From Chitinophagales bacterium (GTDB taxonomy: Bacteria > Bacteroidota > Bacteroidia > Chitinophagales > CAIOSU01), in NCBI GenBank assembly GCA_040877935.1, contig JBBDNB010000046.1, positions 1 to 64,000 of the forward strand: a stretch of 64,000 bases of DNA. The letters are read 5' to 3'. The position numbers and the translations under genes were made by a program. Each line of letters begins with the position of its first letter. Within the stretch, counting starts at the first letter, position 1. This document shows, piece by piece, positions 9,782-18,003 of this stretch. The notes beneath the pieces were generated by a model. It had not been told where the DNA came from. It saw only the letters and a list, made by a program, of their open reading frames with translations, and searched no databases.

Positions 9782-9939
9782 GCCATAATTTTAAATTGCA
9801 AAAGGAAATCTCCTTTGATAAAACAATCATCTATCCTCATCTCTTTTCCATTTTCAAGTTTAGTTAACCATACTCCACTTATTTCAGGATTTTGAGTACA
9901 AGAAAAAAAAAAGAAAATAAGAAAACGAAGTGTTTTATG
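9778..9939 (-). pseudogene. Short lipoprotein-like frame without a normal start, coupled to the FISUMP gene
   Basis: An open frame of 53 codons lies immediately upstream of the FISUMP gene and ends with a TGA that overlaps its ATG (ATGA). It reads as a hydrophobic stretch (LRFLIFFFFSC) followed by CTQNPEISGVWLTKLENG and ends FLLQFKIMA. That is the layout of a lipoprotein signal with lipobox Cys followed by a short mature part. There is no ATG, GTG or TTG at the head of the frame: a TAA precedes the first codon. The hydrophobic part runs through a ten-T tract, so a slippage-type frameshift or decay of a formerly longer gene is plausible; in the neighbouring frame a similar hydrophobic leader can also be read. 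I cannot name a family. It may be a remnant or a real small gene using an unusual start. Confidence 0.4.
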
Positions 9940-10020
9940 TTAGATGATGATATCACAAGGATTGTTTTTAGTTAATATTTAAAATTGTATTTTGAAAATG
10001 GTAACGATAAACTCTGAGCT

Positions 10021-10749
10021 CTAGTCCTTGATGCATCGGCATGAACATCCTCCAGCCTTATAACCAAGTGTAATCTCTACATCACTAGAGCTAACTGTTC
10101 TTACAAGCCAAGCACGGTATCTACCATCACTCCCAAAAGTCCACCAGTAAGCACTGCCGCCAATACTAATGAAACTTTCACTGACAGTACGCTCACCACC
10201 AGGAAGAGCTGAAAAACCGCTACTATTGTCTCCATTTGCAATATCCCAACCACTTGTGCTTTTCATTTTTTCTCCGGCTACACTTTCACCTCCTAAATAA
10301 TCAGTCAATTCTGTCCACTCTTCAACTCTTGGTAAGTGCCATCCCTCCGGACAAACATCCCGAGCCGTATTCCAATCGTACAAACGACCATATGTATTGC
10401 AATTTGCAGGGTCATTATCATAACACCAGCTATTACCTGTTTCGTAATTTAAGTTTTCCGCAAACCAACACTGACTTCCAATTTTAACAACTGAATAAGT
10501 TTTACCATCTCTTGGATCTGTAAATGTTGATTCACAGGTATTATTATTATTATTCCCACCACATGAATTTTCACAATCAGATTTTGAAGAAAAGTTTCCA
10601 TTTTCATCTTCTACACAATTACCACTTTCACAGGTGTAGTTTTTATCGGTTGAATTATTATCTTGTCCGGTATCTTCATCTTTACTACAACCTGAAAAGA
10701 TTAGAGTTGAAATAATTAAACTACTGAGCAAAATTTTAAAATTCATCAT
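10021..10749 (-). CDS. FISUMP-domain lipoprotein (paralog B)
   Basis: A 242-residue lipoprotein, taking the first ATG of an ATG-ATG pair at 10749; the frame extends 22 codons further upstream, but that part looks non-signal-like. The signal peptide ends in LIFSGC, a canonical lipobox, with Cys near residue 20. A low-complexity spacer rich in Asn, Asp, Ser and Cys (about 21-70) follows, containing two short Cys-bearing blocks (CESGNCVEDENG and SKSDCENSCGG). The FISUMP domain follows: FTDPRDGKTYSVVKIGSQ, WFAENLNYETG, YGRLYDWNTA, CPEGWHLP and a terminal CRCIKD. Function unknown; probably exposed on the outer membrane surface. It shares domain and orientation with the gene at 9164-9781. Confidence 0.85.
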   Translation of the reverse strand: MMNFKILLSSLIISTLIFSGCSKDEDTGQDNNSTDKNYTCESGNCVEDENGNFSSKSDCENSCGGNNNNNTCESTFTDPRDGKTYSVVKIGSQCWFAENLNYETGNSWCYDNDPANCNTYGRLYDWNTARDVCPEGWHLPRVEEWTELTDYLGGESVAGEKMKSTSGWDIANGDNSSGFSALPGGERTVSESFISIGGSAYWWTFGSDGRYRAWLVRTVSSSDVEITLGYKAGGCSCRCIKD

Positions 10750-11007
10750 GATTTTGTTTTTTAAATAATTGTAATTCAATTCGCAATATACCACCATTTC
10801 AATCAACAAAAACAACTAATGTGAATTTGGTGTGTTCTGTACTGTATTTGGTTGCTTTTGTAGTGTAAACCGTTATTTAGCATCCGCTAAATTTTCCAGT
10901 TTTAATTAATTTCAAAATATTTTATTCACAAATGTATTTGTTGCATTGAAATATTTATTTAAATTTAGGTTCTAAATACTGAATCAGGAGTTCTAAAAAA
11001 GAATATA

Positions 11008-11370
11008 ATGGAAAAACAACTGGGCAAAAAAGTACGGCAAATCCGTGAGCTAAAAGGCTATTCACAGGAATATATGGCTTCAAAACTGGGCATTTCCCAA
11101 AGAGCTTACAGCAAGCTGGAAAGAGATGAAATCAAGCTTAACTGGGACAAGATCACTGAGATTAGCCAGATTTTCGAAATCGATCCACTCGATCTGGTAT
11201 CCTTTGATGACAACCTTATTTTTCATAATTGCACCAATGCAGGAAAATTCAAAAAATTTACCAATTACAACCAAATCCCCGAAAAGCTTATAGAACAATA
11301 CGAAAAACGCATCAGCTCATTGGAAGAGGAAGTGGTTTTTTTAAGGAAGCTGGTGGGAGAGAAAGCCTAA
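11008..11370 (+). CDS. XRE-family helix-turn-helix regulator with C-terminal coiled coil
   Basis: A 120-residue DNA-binding protein. Residues about 6-62 form an HTH_XRE (Cro/C1-type) domain: the IRELKGYSQEYMASKLGISQ segment and the following RAYSKLERDE are the typical helices 2 and 3. The C-terminal part, from about residue 90, has a heptad pattern (LIEQYEKRISSLEEEVVFLRKL) suggesting a dimerising coiled coil. No sensor domain is present. It stands alone between the FISUMP lipoproteins and the MutS-like gene; divergent orientation to the FISUMP gene across a 258-bp spacer would allow it to control that promoter, but no operator was identified. Targets unknown. Confidence 0.88.
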   Translation: MEKQLGKKVRQIRELKGYSQEYMASKLGISQRAYSKLERDEIKLNWDKITEISQIFEIDPLDLVSFDDNLIFHNCTNAGKFKKFTNYNQIPEKLIEQYEKRISSLEEEVVFLRKLVGEKA

Positions 11371-11702
11371 ATTCTTCGAACCCTGTCAGAGTTGTTCCGT
11401 TCTTAATCTGCTTTTCAACTTAATCTATGGAGATTCCCCGTACTTTAGTCCTAAGGGACATAAAGTCGGGGAATGACGGCTCCAATTGGATAACCAAATG
11501 CCCTATACCCACTCTAAAACCTCCACCAACTCCGCAATCATCATTGCGGTGGCGCCCCAGATGACTTTGCCTTCCAGGTCGAAATAGGGCGAATTGATCC
11601 TCACTACGAATCATTAAAAATACATCTGGCTATTTAAGACTTAAAAAACTTAGTGTCCTTTGAGCCTTTGTGGCAAAAATCATAGAACTGGAATTATGTT
11701 TC
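11371..11702. other. Decayed intergenic region between XRE gene and mutS-like gene
   Basis: This 332-bp stretch between two convergent genes holds the NUDIX remnant and otherwise no intact gene. Near 11650-11680 (minus strand) is a run reading CCACAAAGGCTCAAAGGACA, which resembles intergenic repeats often seen in Bacteroidota genomes; only one copy was noticed in this window. Confidence 0.4.
11503..11613 (-). pseudogene. C-terminal remnant of a NUDIX hydrolase (CoA pyrophosphatase-like)
   Basis: On the minus strand a short frame reads VRINSPYFDLEGKVIWGA then TAMMIAELVEVLEW and stops at 11503-11505. The YFD..G.VIWGATA.M...L.EVL pattern is the conserved tail of NudL-type CoA pyrophosphatases of Bacteroidota. 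A TGA closes the frame just upstream, and no NUDIX box is present on either side, so the rest of the gene has been lost. It sits directly downstream of the MutS-like gene on the same strand. Identification rests on pattern recognition of about 33 residues. Confidence 0.6.
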
Positions 11703-13502
11703 TTAAACCGTAATCCCCATCTGCTTCATTAAAAAGGTGGCGTTGAGATTTTGGTTGACCCCATCTTTCACCTTGTAGTCAAAGATCATTTCCCCATCTT
11801 CTATTTCAATTTCAAAGCATTGGTTTTTCAAGTTTTCGGGGTATTTTTGCTCCAGATCACCCAAGCTTACATCGTGCGTAGCAATCAGCCCCGAGCCATT
11901 GTTGCGAATAATCTGTTCTATCAAAGCCTCTGAGCCTGTGTGCTGATCCTTGGAATTGGTGCCTTTCAGGATTTCATCCAGCAATAAAAAAATCACTTTA
12001 CCGCCCGCCAGTTCATCCACTATGGTTTTGAGCTTGCTCAGCTCGGCATAAAAGAAAGAAGCGTGCTTGATCAGCGAATCGTTGGTGCGCATACTGGTGT
12101 ACAGCTCCATGGGCGAAAACTCCATTTTTTCTGCACAAACTACGGATCCGGACATCCCCAAAACAAGATTTACGCCTACCGTGCGCAGATAAGTACTTTT
12201 TCCCGCCATATTAGCCCCCGTTACCAAACTGATCTGCCCGGCCTTCACAATGGAAAAATCATTGCAAACCCTTGAATGATCGTCCAAAAGCGGATGTCCA
12301 AGTTCTTTAGCTACAAAACAACAGGGCTTTTCACTGATCTCCGGGAAAATAAAATTCGGGTGGTTGTAGGCATAATTGGCCATTGAACTGAATGCCTCAA
12401 AATCAGCAATTAGGTCAAACCAGTTGGCAAACTCAAATTGGTATTTTTGCTTCCACTCCTCCAGTGCAATAATGCTTCTGAGGTCTCTGAGAAAAAGTCC
12501 GTTAAAAACAAAAGCAGCCACTACATTGCTGCGGCTTTCCAGGCGATCAAGAACAGCAGAAAGTTCATTTAAAATTTCAGATGCGGGTTTTCCGCTACTT
12601 TCCAATTGGGATTTAAGCGCCAGCAATTGAGGCGATTTAAAATCTTCCGCTTCGATAAGTTTGAGCAGTTCGGCATATTTTTTAAACAACTTGATCCGCT
12701 GGCTCAGTTTGTTGTGCTGTTGGTTGATTCTTTTAGTGTTTAGTCCCACAAAAGCCAATTGGCCCAAACAATATAAAAATGCAGCGTTGACTGAAACAAT
12801 ATCAATTGAAGCAAGAACAATCAGAAGAATTGCTATGATGGGAGAAATGATCAATATCCCTTTCATCCATTTTTTACCTGCAAATAGCGGGGCTTCTTCC
12901 AGCCAGTCCAGAATTTGTTGCTTGGCCTTTTTATCCTCGGTGTATTTCTTGCCATGCGCCTGGAATGTTTGTCGCCAATCTATTTTGTCTTTCAGTTCAT
13001 CAATGGCTTTTTGCCTCAAAAGAATGCGGTCTTTTTGATAAACAGGATCTGTTAAAAATTCTGCCAGCCGAGCACCGCCTAAGTATGAGCCCGTTCTGTT
13101 GATGGTTTGAAAAATAGATTCATCACCAAAAATATCCAAATCAAATGCATAAGGATGCTCAGCCTCCTGGTAAGCTTCTCCATTGGCAAAAGGGCGCAAA
13201 TCACCCATTAATGCGCCTATTTCTTCTTTATTGACTTCTACCAGGAATTCGAGGTGCTCCTTTTCGGCTTTTATTTTATCGTGCCTTTTTACCAAAACCA
13301 AAAAGACAATAATGGCCAAAGCAAGACTGCCATATGCGATATAGGGTTGTGTGTCGTAGTACTGAAAACAAATAACTGCACCCGCTATAAAAACCAAAAT
13401 TCTAACAAAAGCGAGAATATTTAAGCGTTTGCTTACCTGGTCCAGTTGTTTTTGAAAATCCTTTTGACGTTTTTCGTAAAAAGCATGGAGGGATTCATTC
13501 AT
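11703..13502 (-). CDS. Membrane-anchored MutS-family ATPase
   Basis: A 599-residue protein combining predicted membrane segments with a MutS ATPase core. Two hydrophobic helices lie at about 27-47 and 52-70, and a second pair around 215-260. The C-terminal ~200 residues are a MutS domain V ATPase: Walker A GANMAGKSTYLR near 425, Walker B FLLLDEILKGTN near 503, and the ATHD switch His near 545. The mismatch-recognition domain I of true MutS is absent, and length is well below MutS (about 850) or MutS2 (about 780). Such MutS-related membrane proteins recur in Bacteroidota; their role is not established, and a function in mismatch repair should not be assumed. The gene is monocistronic and followed by a NUDIX remnant. 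Confidence 0.82.
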   Translation of the reverse strand: MNESLHAFYEKRQKDFQKQLDQVSKRLNILAFVRILVFIAGAVICFQYYDTQPYIAYGSLALAIIVFLVLVKRHDKIKAEKEHLEFLVEVNKEEIGALMGDLRPFANGEAYQEAEHPYAFDLDIFGDESIFQTINRTGSYLGGARLAEFLTDPVYQKDRILLRQKAIDELKDKIDWRQTFQAHGKKYTEDKKAKQQILDWLEEAPLFAGKKWMKGILIISPIIAILLIVLASIDIVSVNAAFLYCLGQLAFVGLNTKRINQQHNKLSQRIKLFKKYAELLKLIEAEDFKSPQLLALKSQLESSGKPASEILNELSAVLDRLESRSNVVAAFVFNGLFLRDLRSIIALEEWKQKYQFEFANWFDLIADFEAFSSMANYAYNHPNFIFPEISEKPCCFVAKELGHPLLDDHSRVCNDFSIVKAGQISLVTGANMAGKSTYLRTVGVNLVLGMSGSVVCAEKMEFSPMELYTSMRTNDSLIKHASFFYAELSKLKTIVDELAGGKVIFLLLDEILKGTNSKDQHTGSEALIEQIIRNNGSGLIATHDVSLGDLEQKYPENLKNQCFEIEIEDGEMIFDYKVKDGVNQNLNATFLMKQMGITV

Positions 13503-13680
13503 CTGCGCAAAATTGTATTTGACTGAGCCGTTTCAAAAAAATATAGATTCACGGCAAATTAATAAATCATTTTACAGATTGTGCTGATTTCTTAGAGCTT
13601 TTCTACTTTAAGAATAGCTTTTGTCGCAGGACTATCCAAAATTGCGCTCATTTACCTGCTGCAAACGGAATCACAACAAA

Positions 13681-13703
13681 TCAAAAACCTGATTGAATTC
13701 AGG
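13681..13703 (-). terminator. Rho-independent terminator of the desaturase gene
   Basis: Read on the minus strand, CCTGA-ATTCAA-TCAGG forms a short hairpin followed directly by TTTTTGATTT. The stop codon of the desaturase gene lies within the hairpin's first arm. Confidence 0.5.
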
Positions 13704-14799
13704 CTATTTCATTCCCCAGTTTCTTCAGCATGTTGCTGTGAGCAGCTATTGCTCCTCTAAAAGTAGGGATTTCATGATAAGGTAAGTTAAACTCTCGAGC
13801 TGTTTCCTTTACAATAGGCGCCAATTGCTTGTAGTGAATATGGCAAACATTGGGAAACAAATGATGCTCAATTTGGAAATTCAGCCCACCGGCATACCAG
13901 TTGAGCAGTTTGTTATTGTTGCCAAAGTTAATGGTGGTTTTCATTTGATGCGCCAGGAAATTATCCTCCATGTTTCCAGTTTCATCAGGTTTGGGAAAGA
14001 TATTATCCGCAACAATATGTGCGGGTTGAAAAATCATGGCAAGGATGATACCTGCAACAAAATGCATCACCAGAAAGCCTGTTAACCATTGCAGAAAAGT
14101 GATTTCCATAAAAATCATTGGCAGAGCTAGGATAAAACCGTAGTAAAATACTTTTGAAGCAATCAAGAAAGGCAATTCTTTTTTCAGGCTGGTATTGTAC
14201 AGCTTGAAAAGGCCTTTTTTGTGATAGGTATATATTTGACGGAAATCCTTGAACAATGCCCAGGACAAAGTCATCAACCCATAGAAAAACCAGGCATAAA
14301 TATACTGGAAACGATGCAGGTTAATTCTTTTGGCATGAGGTGAAAAACGCAACAGCGGAATGGTTTCCAAATCCTCGTCCATACCATCAATATTGGTATA
14401 AGTATGGTGCAGGGTATTGTGCTGCATTTTCCAGTTGAAAGCATTTCCCCCGAGTAGATTCAACGTATAGCCTATAATCCTATTTACCCAATTTTTATTG
14501 GAATAAGCTCCGTGGTTGGCATCGTGCATTACTGAAAGGCCTATACCCGCTACACCTATACCCATCAAAGGTGCCATGCCGAGCATAATCCATTTATTTG
14601 TAATTACACCGGTAAGCATTAAAGCAAAAGGAACCAAATACAAACTGAGCATTATTGCAGTTTTCAGGTACATTTTGTAATTGCCTTTTTTGCCGAGCTT
14701 TTCATCGGCAAAATACGCATTGACTCTTTGCCTTAAGGTTTTGTTGAAATCTGCATCTAACTTACGGCTGAATCTTATATTAGGCTGTTGAATTGACAT
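13699..14799 (-). CDS. Membrane fatty acid desaturase (acyl-CoA/acyl-lipid type)
   Basis: A 366-residue integral membrane di-iron desaturase. The three histidine boxes are intact: HDANH near residue 90, HNTLHH near 127 and QIEHH near 311. The last has Gln in place of the first His, as in front-end (linoleoyl-CoA type) desaturases. Four or so membrane helices fall between the boxes. I chose the ATG at 14799, followed by SIQQPNIRFSR, over the longer frame to 14916, since the extra 39 residues do not resemble the family and the shorter form matches its usual length. It introduces a cis double bond into membrane fatty acids and may serve membrane fluidity; position specificity is not deducible. 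Single gene, ending in a terminator hairpin. Confidence 0.88.
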   Translation of the reverse strand: MSIQQPNIRFSRKLDADFNKTLRQRVNAYFADEKLGKKGNYKMYLKTAIMLSLYLVPFALMLTGVITNKWIMLGMAPLMGIGVAGIGLSVMHDANHGAYSNKNWVNRIIGYTLNLLGGNAFNWKMQHNTLHHTYTNIDGMDEDLETIPLLRFSPHAKRINLHRFQYIYAWFFYGLMTLSWALFKDFRQIYTYHKKGLFKLYNTSLKKELPFLIASKVFYYGFILALPMIFMEITFLQWLTGFLVMHFVAGIILAMIFQPAHIVADNIFPKPDETGNMEDNFLAHQMKTTINFGNNNKLLNWYAGGLNFQIEHHLFPNVCHIHYKQLAPIVKETAREFNLPYHEIPTFRGAIAAHSNMLKKLGNEIA

Positions 14800-15112
14800 A
14801 AATATTTTTATTTTTCTGACTTGCTTAATTAGTTGTAACGAAATAATACTAAAATAGTGTAGTATTTTACCTGCAAATTTCGCATTTATTTTCTGCAAAT
14901 CAATCAGATACCTCAATTTTCGTTGTCACTAATTATGTTTATTTATATTGTGTTTGACTAAATACATGATAGCGTTAATAATATACATAGCCTATTAAAT
15001 TTACTTTTTCAACAAATGAACTTCAGCTTTGTTTAATATTTTCCAAATGGATTGACTTACTTCCTGCTTAGAAAAATATTATTTTACCTTTGGCGCTGGA
15101 ATACAAAACCTA
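14800..15112. other. Divergent intergenic region between desaturase and sulfatase-like genes
   Basis: This 313-bp AT-rich spacer lies between divergent genes and contains no recognisable gene. It should carry both promoters; only the -7 box for the plus-strand gene is clear (15085-15092). The upstream extension of the desaturase frame (to 14916) enters it but looks non-coding. Confidence 0.4.
15085..15092 (+). promoter_or_regulatory. Bacteroidota-type -7 box for the sulfatase-like gene
   Basis: TACCTTTG matches TAnnTTTG exactly and lies 20 bp before the ATG at 15113. No TTTG was found at the expected 19-21 bp upstream spacing, so the call rests on the -7 element. Confidence 0.4.
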
Positions 15113-16495
15113 ATGGGGAAACCAAGGAATATCATCTTTCTGGTGTGCGATAGTTTACGCTACGATTCAGTTTATAACAGCAATTTCTCAATGCCTTACT
15201 GTGAAGAAAACGGTGTCCAGTTTCACGGAATGCGCTCCCCTGCCTGTTGGACTTTGCCTGCAACTACCTCTCTTTTTACGGGAAAAATGCCGCACGAACA
15301 TGGGGCCAATGCACAGAGCCGGAATTTTTATCCCCAATTGCCAACACTTGCCGAGCAAATGAAAGCAGCGGGTTATCATACCATGCAGGCTACAGCCAAT
15401 GTAGTTACCACCCATATTTTTGGGCTCGATCGCGGCTATGATGAAGTTTTCAGGGTATGGAAAGAGGTCGACCCTAAATTCAGGAAATTATTGCGCTTCC
15501 TGGTGATTTGCGGAAAGCCCAGGATCAGGAAAATGATTGTTTCAAAGAAAGATTTTATGAATCAGCGCATGTCTGAGGATCTGGAAATGGCCACTACCTG
15601 GACTCAAAATACCTATGCGGATATTTTTGATCACGTGAAAATGCGCATTGCAGAAAATGAAAAAATCGGCAAACCCACTTTCTGTTTTATCAATTTGATG
15701 GAAGCTCATTTTCCCTATCATGCAGATGAAACTTTTCATTTGACAGCAAATGGAATGCGTGATAAATTCAGGGAAGCCCGGGCATTGTTCGATACCCTGA
15801 ATGTGAAATTCATGAAGACCGGAAAACCGATGATGGCGCCTCATATTGAGAAGTTGATCAGGGAAAGACAAAACACAGCCTGGCAGATTTTGCAAAAACC
15901 TATAGATAATTTTCTGAAGGAAATGCACAGTAAAACCGGTAACTTATGCTTGTTCACGGCAGATCATGGCGATACTTTTGGCGAAATGGACTGGCATTAC
16001 CACTTCAATAATGTGACAGATGCCGGAAATAAAGTCCCGCTCATTTGGCTGGATGACAAAGCAAGCAAAGCAGAACACAAGCGGCATTCTGTGAATTCGC
16101 GTTTTCTCTACAATGATCTTTTAAGAAAAGTAAATCCTGAAGCTGCCGGACATCAAAGTGTTTTTAGCCCGAATGCTGAAAACCTACCCCTGATTCAGAG
16201 CTATTGGTACAACAGCAATGGAAAAACCCTGGATCAATACCGCTACAATCAAATGGCCATTATAGCCGGTGATCAGCGCTATGTGTATCGCGATGATGTA
16301 AATACAAAAGCCTCCTGGCTCAATGCTCCTGTTGCTAAAAAGGATGATGCTGAAGAACCTCATTTTCAACCTATGGATTCCGGCACCAATCCTGTGGAGG
16401 AATTAATAGAGGATCAGGAACAAAAAGCCTTTCTCAGAAAAACAGTAAAAGACTTCAAGCAATTTTCTGAGAAAATTCCGAGAAAAAATCCTTGA
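15113..16495 (+). CDS. Sulfatase-like hydrolase of the alkaline phosphatase superfamily, atypical nucleophile motif
   Basis: A 460-residue protein with the sulfatase/phosphoethanolamine-transferase fold. Metal-binding residues are visible: Asp13 in VCDSLRYDS and the ADHGD motif near residues 282-286. The usual sulfatase signature C/S-x-P-x-R, in which Cys or Ser becomes formylglycine, is absent; the aligned segment reads CWTLPATTSLFTG (45-57), putting a Thr (47) or neighbouring Ser/Thr at the nucleophile site. That points to a phosphodiesterase, phosphonate hydrolase or phosphoryl transferase activity instead of a classical sulfatase. No signal peptide is seen. Large parts of the C-terminal region lack motifs. 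Single gene, divergent from the desaturase. The superfamily is secure, the reaction is not. Confidence 0.75.
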   Translation: MGKPRNIIFLVCDSLRYDSVYNSNFSMPYCEENGVQFHGMRSPACWTLPATTSLFTGKMPHEHGANAQSRNFYPQLPTLAEQMKAAGYHTMQATANVVTTHIFGLDRGYDEVFRVWKEVDPKFRKLLRFLVICGKPRIRKMIVSKKDFMNQRMSEDLEMATTWTQNTYADIFDHVKMRIAENEKIGKPTFCFINLMEAHFPYHADETFHLTANGMRDKFREARALFDTLNVKFMKTGKPMMAPHIEKLIRERQNTAWQILQKPIDNFLKEMHSKTGNLCLFTADHGDTFGEMDWHYHFNNVTDAGNKVPLIWLDDKASKAEHKRHSVNSRFLYNDLLRKVNPEAAGHQSVFSPNAENLPLIQSYWYNSNGKTLDQYRYNQMAIIAGDQRYVYRDDVNTKASWLNAPVAKKDDAEEPHFQPMDSGTNPVEELIEDQEQKAFLRKTVKDFKQFSEKIPRKNP

Positions 16496-16606
16496 AAATC
16501 AAGACTGGGCAATAAAATATCTTTGCTGATTTTACGCTTAATGTTTGTACTTATAAAAAGCCATAGCTTTGTTTAAATTTGAAAAAATATTTAAGGGCAT
16601 CGTTTT

Positions 16607-17275
16607 ATGAAGAATAAAAAAACAGCATTAATTGCAGGAGCCACCGGGCTGGTGGGCAATGCGCTGTTGCAACTGCTTCTGGATGATGACCGGTACAGCG
16701 AAGTACGCGTATTGAGCAGAAGTTCTTTGGAAATAGAACATCCCAAATTAAAGGAAGAGTTATTGCAATTTGGTCATTTGCAGGATTTTGCAGCACATTT
16801 TGAGGTTGACCATGTCTTTTGCTGCTTAGGGACCACCATAAAAAAAGCCGGAAGCGAAGCTGCTTTTAAAAAAGTAGATCAGGAATATCCGCTGGTTATG
16901 GCACAACTTGCACATGAAAAAAAGGTGGCTCATTTCCTGATCATTACGGCTATGGGTGCCAATAGTGGTTCATTGATTTTTTACAACAAAGTAAAAGGAC
17001 AGGTTGAATCAGCAATTAAAGATTTGAAACTGAAAGCTACTTCAGTACTTCGTCCTTCCCTTTTGTTGGGCGATAGAAAAGAAAGCCGCATTGGAGAGCA
17101 AGTCGGAACGGCTTTTATGAAACTTGCAGCACCATTTATGCTTGGCAGCCTGAAAAAATACAAGGCCATTGAGGCTAAAACCGTGGCAAAGGCTATGCTT
17201 CGAATTGCCAATTCTGAAAAAGAAGGCTTTAATATTTACGAATCCGATGCACTTCAAAAACTGGGCAGCAAGTAA
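16607..17275 (+). CDS. NAD(P)-binding SDR protein of the HTATIP2/atypical SDR group
   Basis: A 222-residue Rossmann-fold protein with the nucleotide-binding motif GATGLVG at residues 11-17. It continues with VFCCLGTTIKKAGS (near 70-83) and HFLIITAMGAN, where the canonical SDR active-site Tyr-Lys pair appears as YNKVKG near 125-130. These features match short atypical SDR proteins related to eukaryotic HTATIP2/TIP30 and yeast Fmp52, whose bacterial roles are largely unknown. Its TAA overlaps the ATG of coaX (TAATG), so the two are translationally coupled in one operon. Cytoplasmic; substrate unknown. Confidence 0.8.
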   Translation: MKNKKTALIAGATGLVGNALLQLLLDDDRYSEVRVLSRSSLEIEHPKLKEELLQFGHLQDFAAHFEVDHVFCCLGTTIKKAGSEAAFKKVDQEYPLVMAQLAHEKKVAHFLIITAMGANSGSLIFYNKVKGQVESAIKDLKLKATSVLRPSLLLGDRKESRIGEQVGTAFMKLAAPFMLGSLKKYKAIEAKTVAKAMLRIANSEKEGFNIYESDALQKLGSK

Positions 17276-18003
17276 TGAATCTGGTTATAGACGAAGGCAA
17301 TACACTTTGCAAATGTGCCTGGTTTGAAGATGGCCAGCTTTTGCGCCAGGAACTACTTGGTAAGGACAAAGTATTTTCCCAAAAATTTTGGCAGGATATA
17401 GATGCCGATAATATCCTGCTCTCCACAGTAAAAAGAACTCGCGAAGAATTTTTCGAATGGTTGGGCACAACAAAAAAAGAAGTGCTGTTTCTCGACTATC
17501 GCAGCAAACTGCCAATAACATTGAAATATAAAACACCCCAAACACTGGGAAATGACAGAATAGCTGGTGCTGTGGCGGCCAATGCACAGTTCCCAGGTCA
17601 AAATGTATTGGTAATAGATGCCGGAACATGCATCACCTATGATTTTGTTTCTGAGGAAAATGCATTTCTCGGTGGAGGTATTTCACCGGGGATTCATTTG
17701 CGTTTTAAAGCACTACACAATTATACCGCCCGGCTCCCGTTAGTGCAGCATATTCCCGAAAAAACCCCTTTGGTAGGTAGATCAACAGAAGAAAGTATGC
17801 TAAGCGGAGTAATAAATGGCGTAAAAGCTGAAGTACATGCGTTAATTGAACAATACAGAAACAACTATCAGGGGCTTAAAGTGATAATAAGCGGAGGGGA
17901 TGCTTTGCTTTTTGAAACTAATCCGAAAAATAACATCTTTGCACAGCCAAATTTGGTCTTGCATGGATTGAATAAAATCTTAAGCCACAATGCTCCCCTT
18001 TAA
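17275..18003 (+). CDS. coaX: Type III pantothenate kinase CoaX
   Basis: A 242-residue protein of the ASKHA fold that phosphorylates pantothenate with ATP in the first step of coenzyme A synthesis. The P-loop-like DEGNT is at residues 6-10 (DxGNT), LGNDRIAGA occurs near 90-98 with the conserved Asp and Arg, and VIDAGTCITYD near 117-127 is the second phosphate motif. GGGISPGI follows near 133-140. Length is typical of CoaX (about 240-260). The start overlaps the upstream SDR gene's stop by one base, and its end overlaps the following outer membrane protein gene by 14 bp. No coaA homolog appears in this window. Confidence 0.92.
   Translation: MNLVIDEGNTLCKCAWFEDGQLLRQELLGKDKVFSQKFWQDIDADNILLSTVKRTREEFFEWLGTTKKEVLFLDYRSKLPITLKYKTPQTLGNDRIAGAVAANAQFPGQNVLVIDAGTCITYDFVSEENAFLGGGISPGIHLRFKALHNYTARLPLVQHIPEKTPLVGRSTEESMLSGVINGVKAEVHALIEQYRNNYQGLKVIISGGDALLFETNPKNNIFAQPNLVLHGLNKILSHNAPL

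Noticed and set aside
11420-11614. 64-codon minus-strand frame over the NUDIX remnant
   Set aside because: The protein-like signal (SPYFDLEGKVIWGATA) is in a different frame of the same strand; this frame has no similarity.
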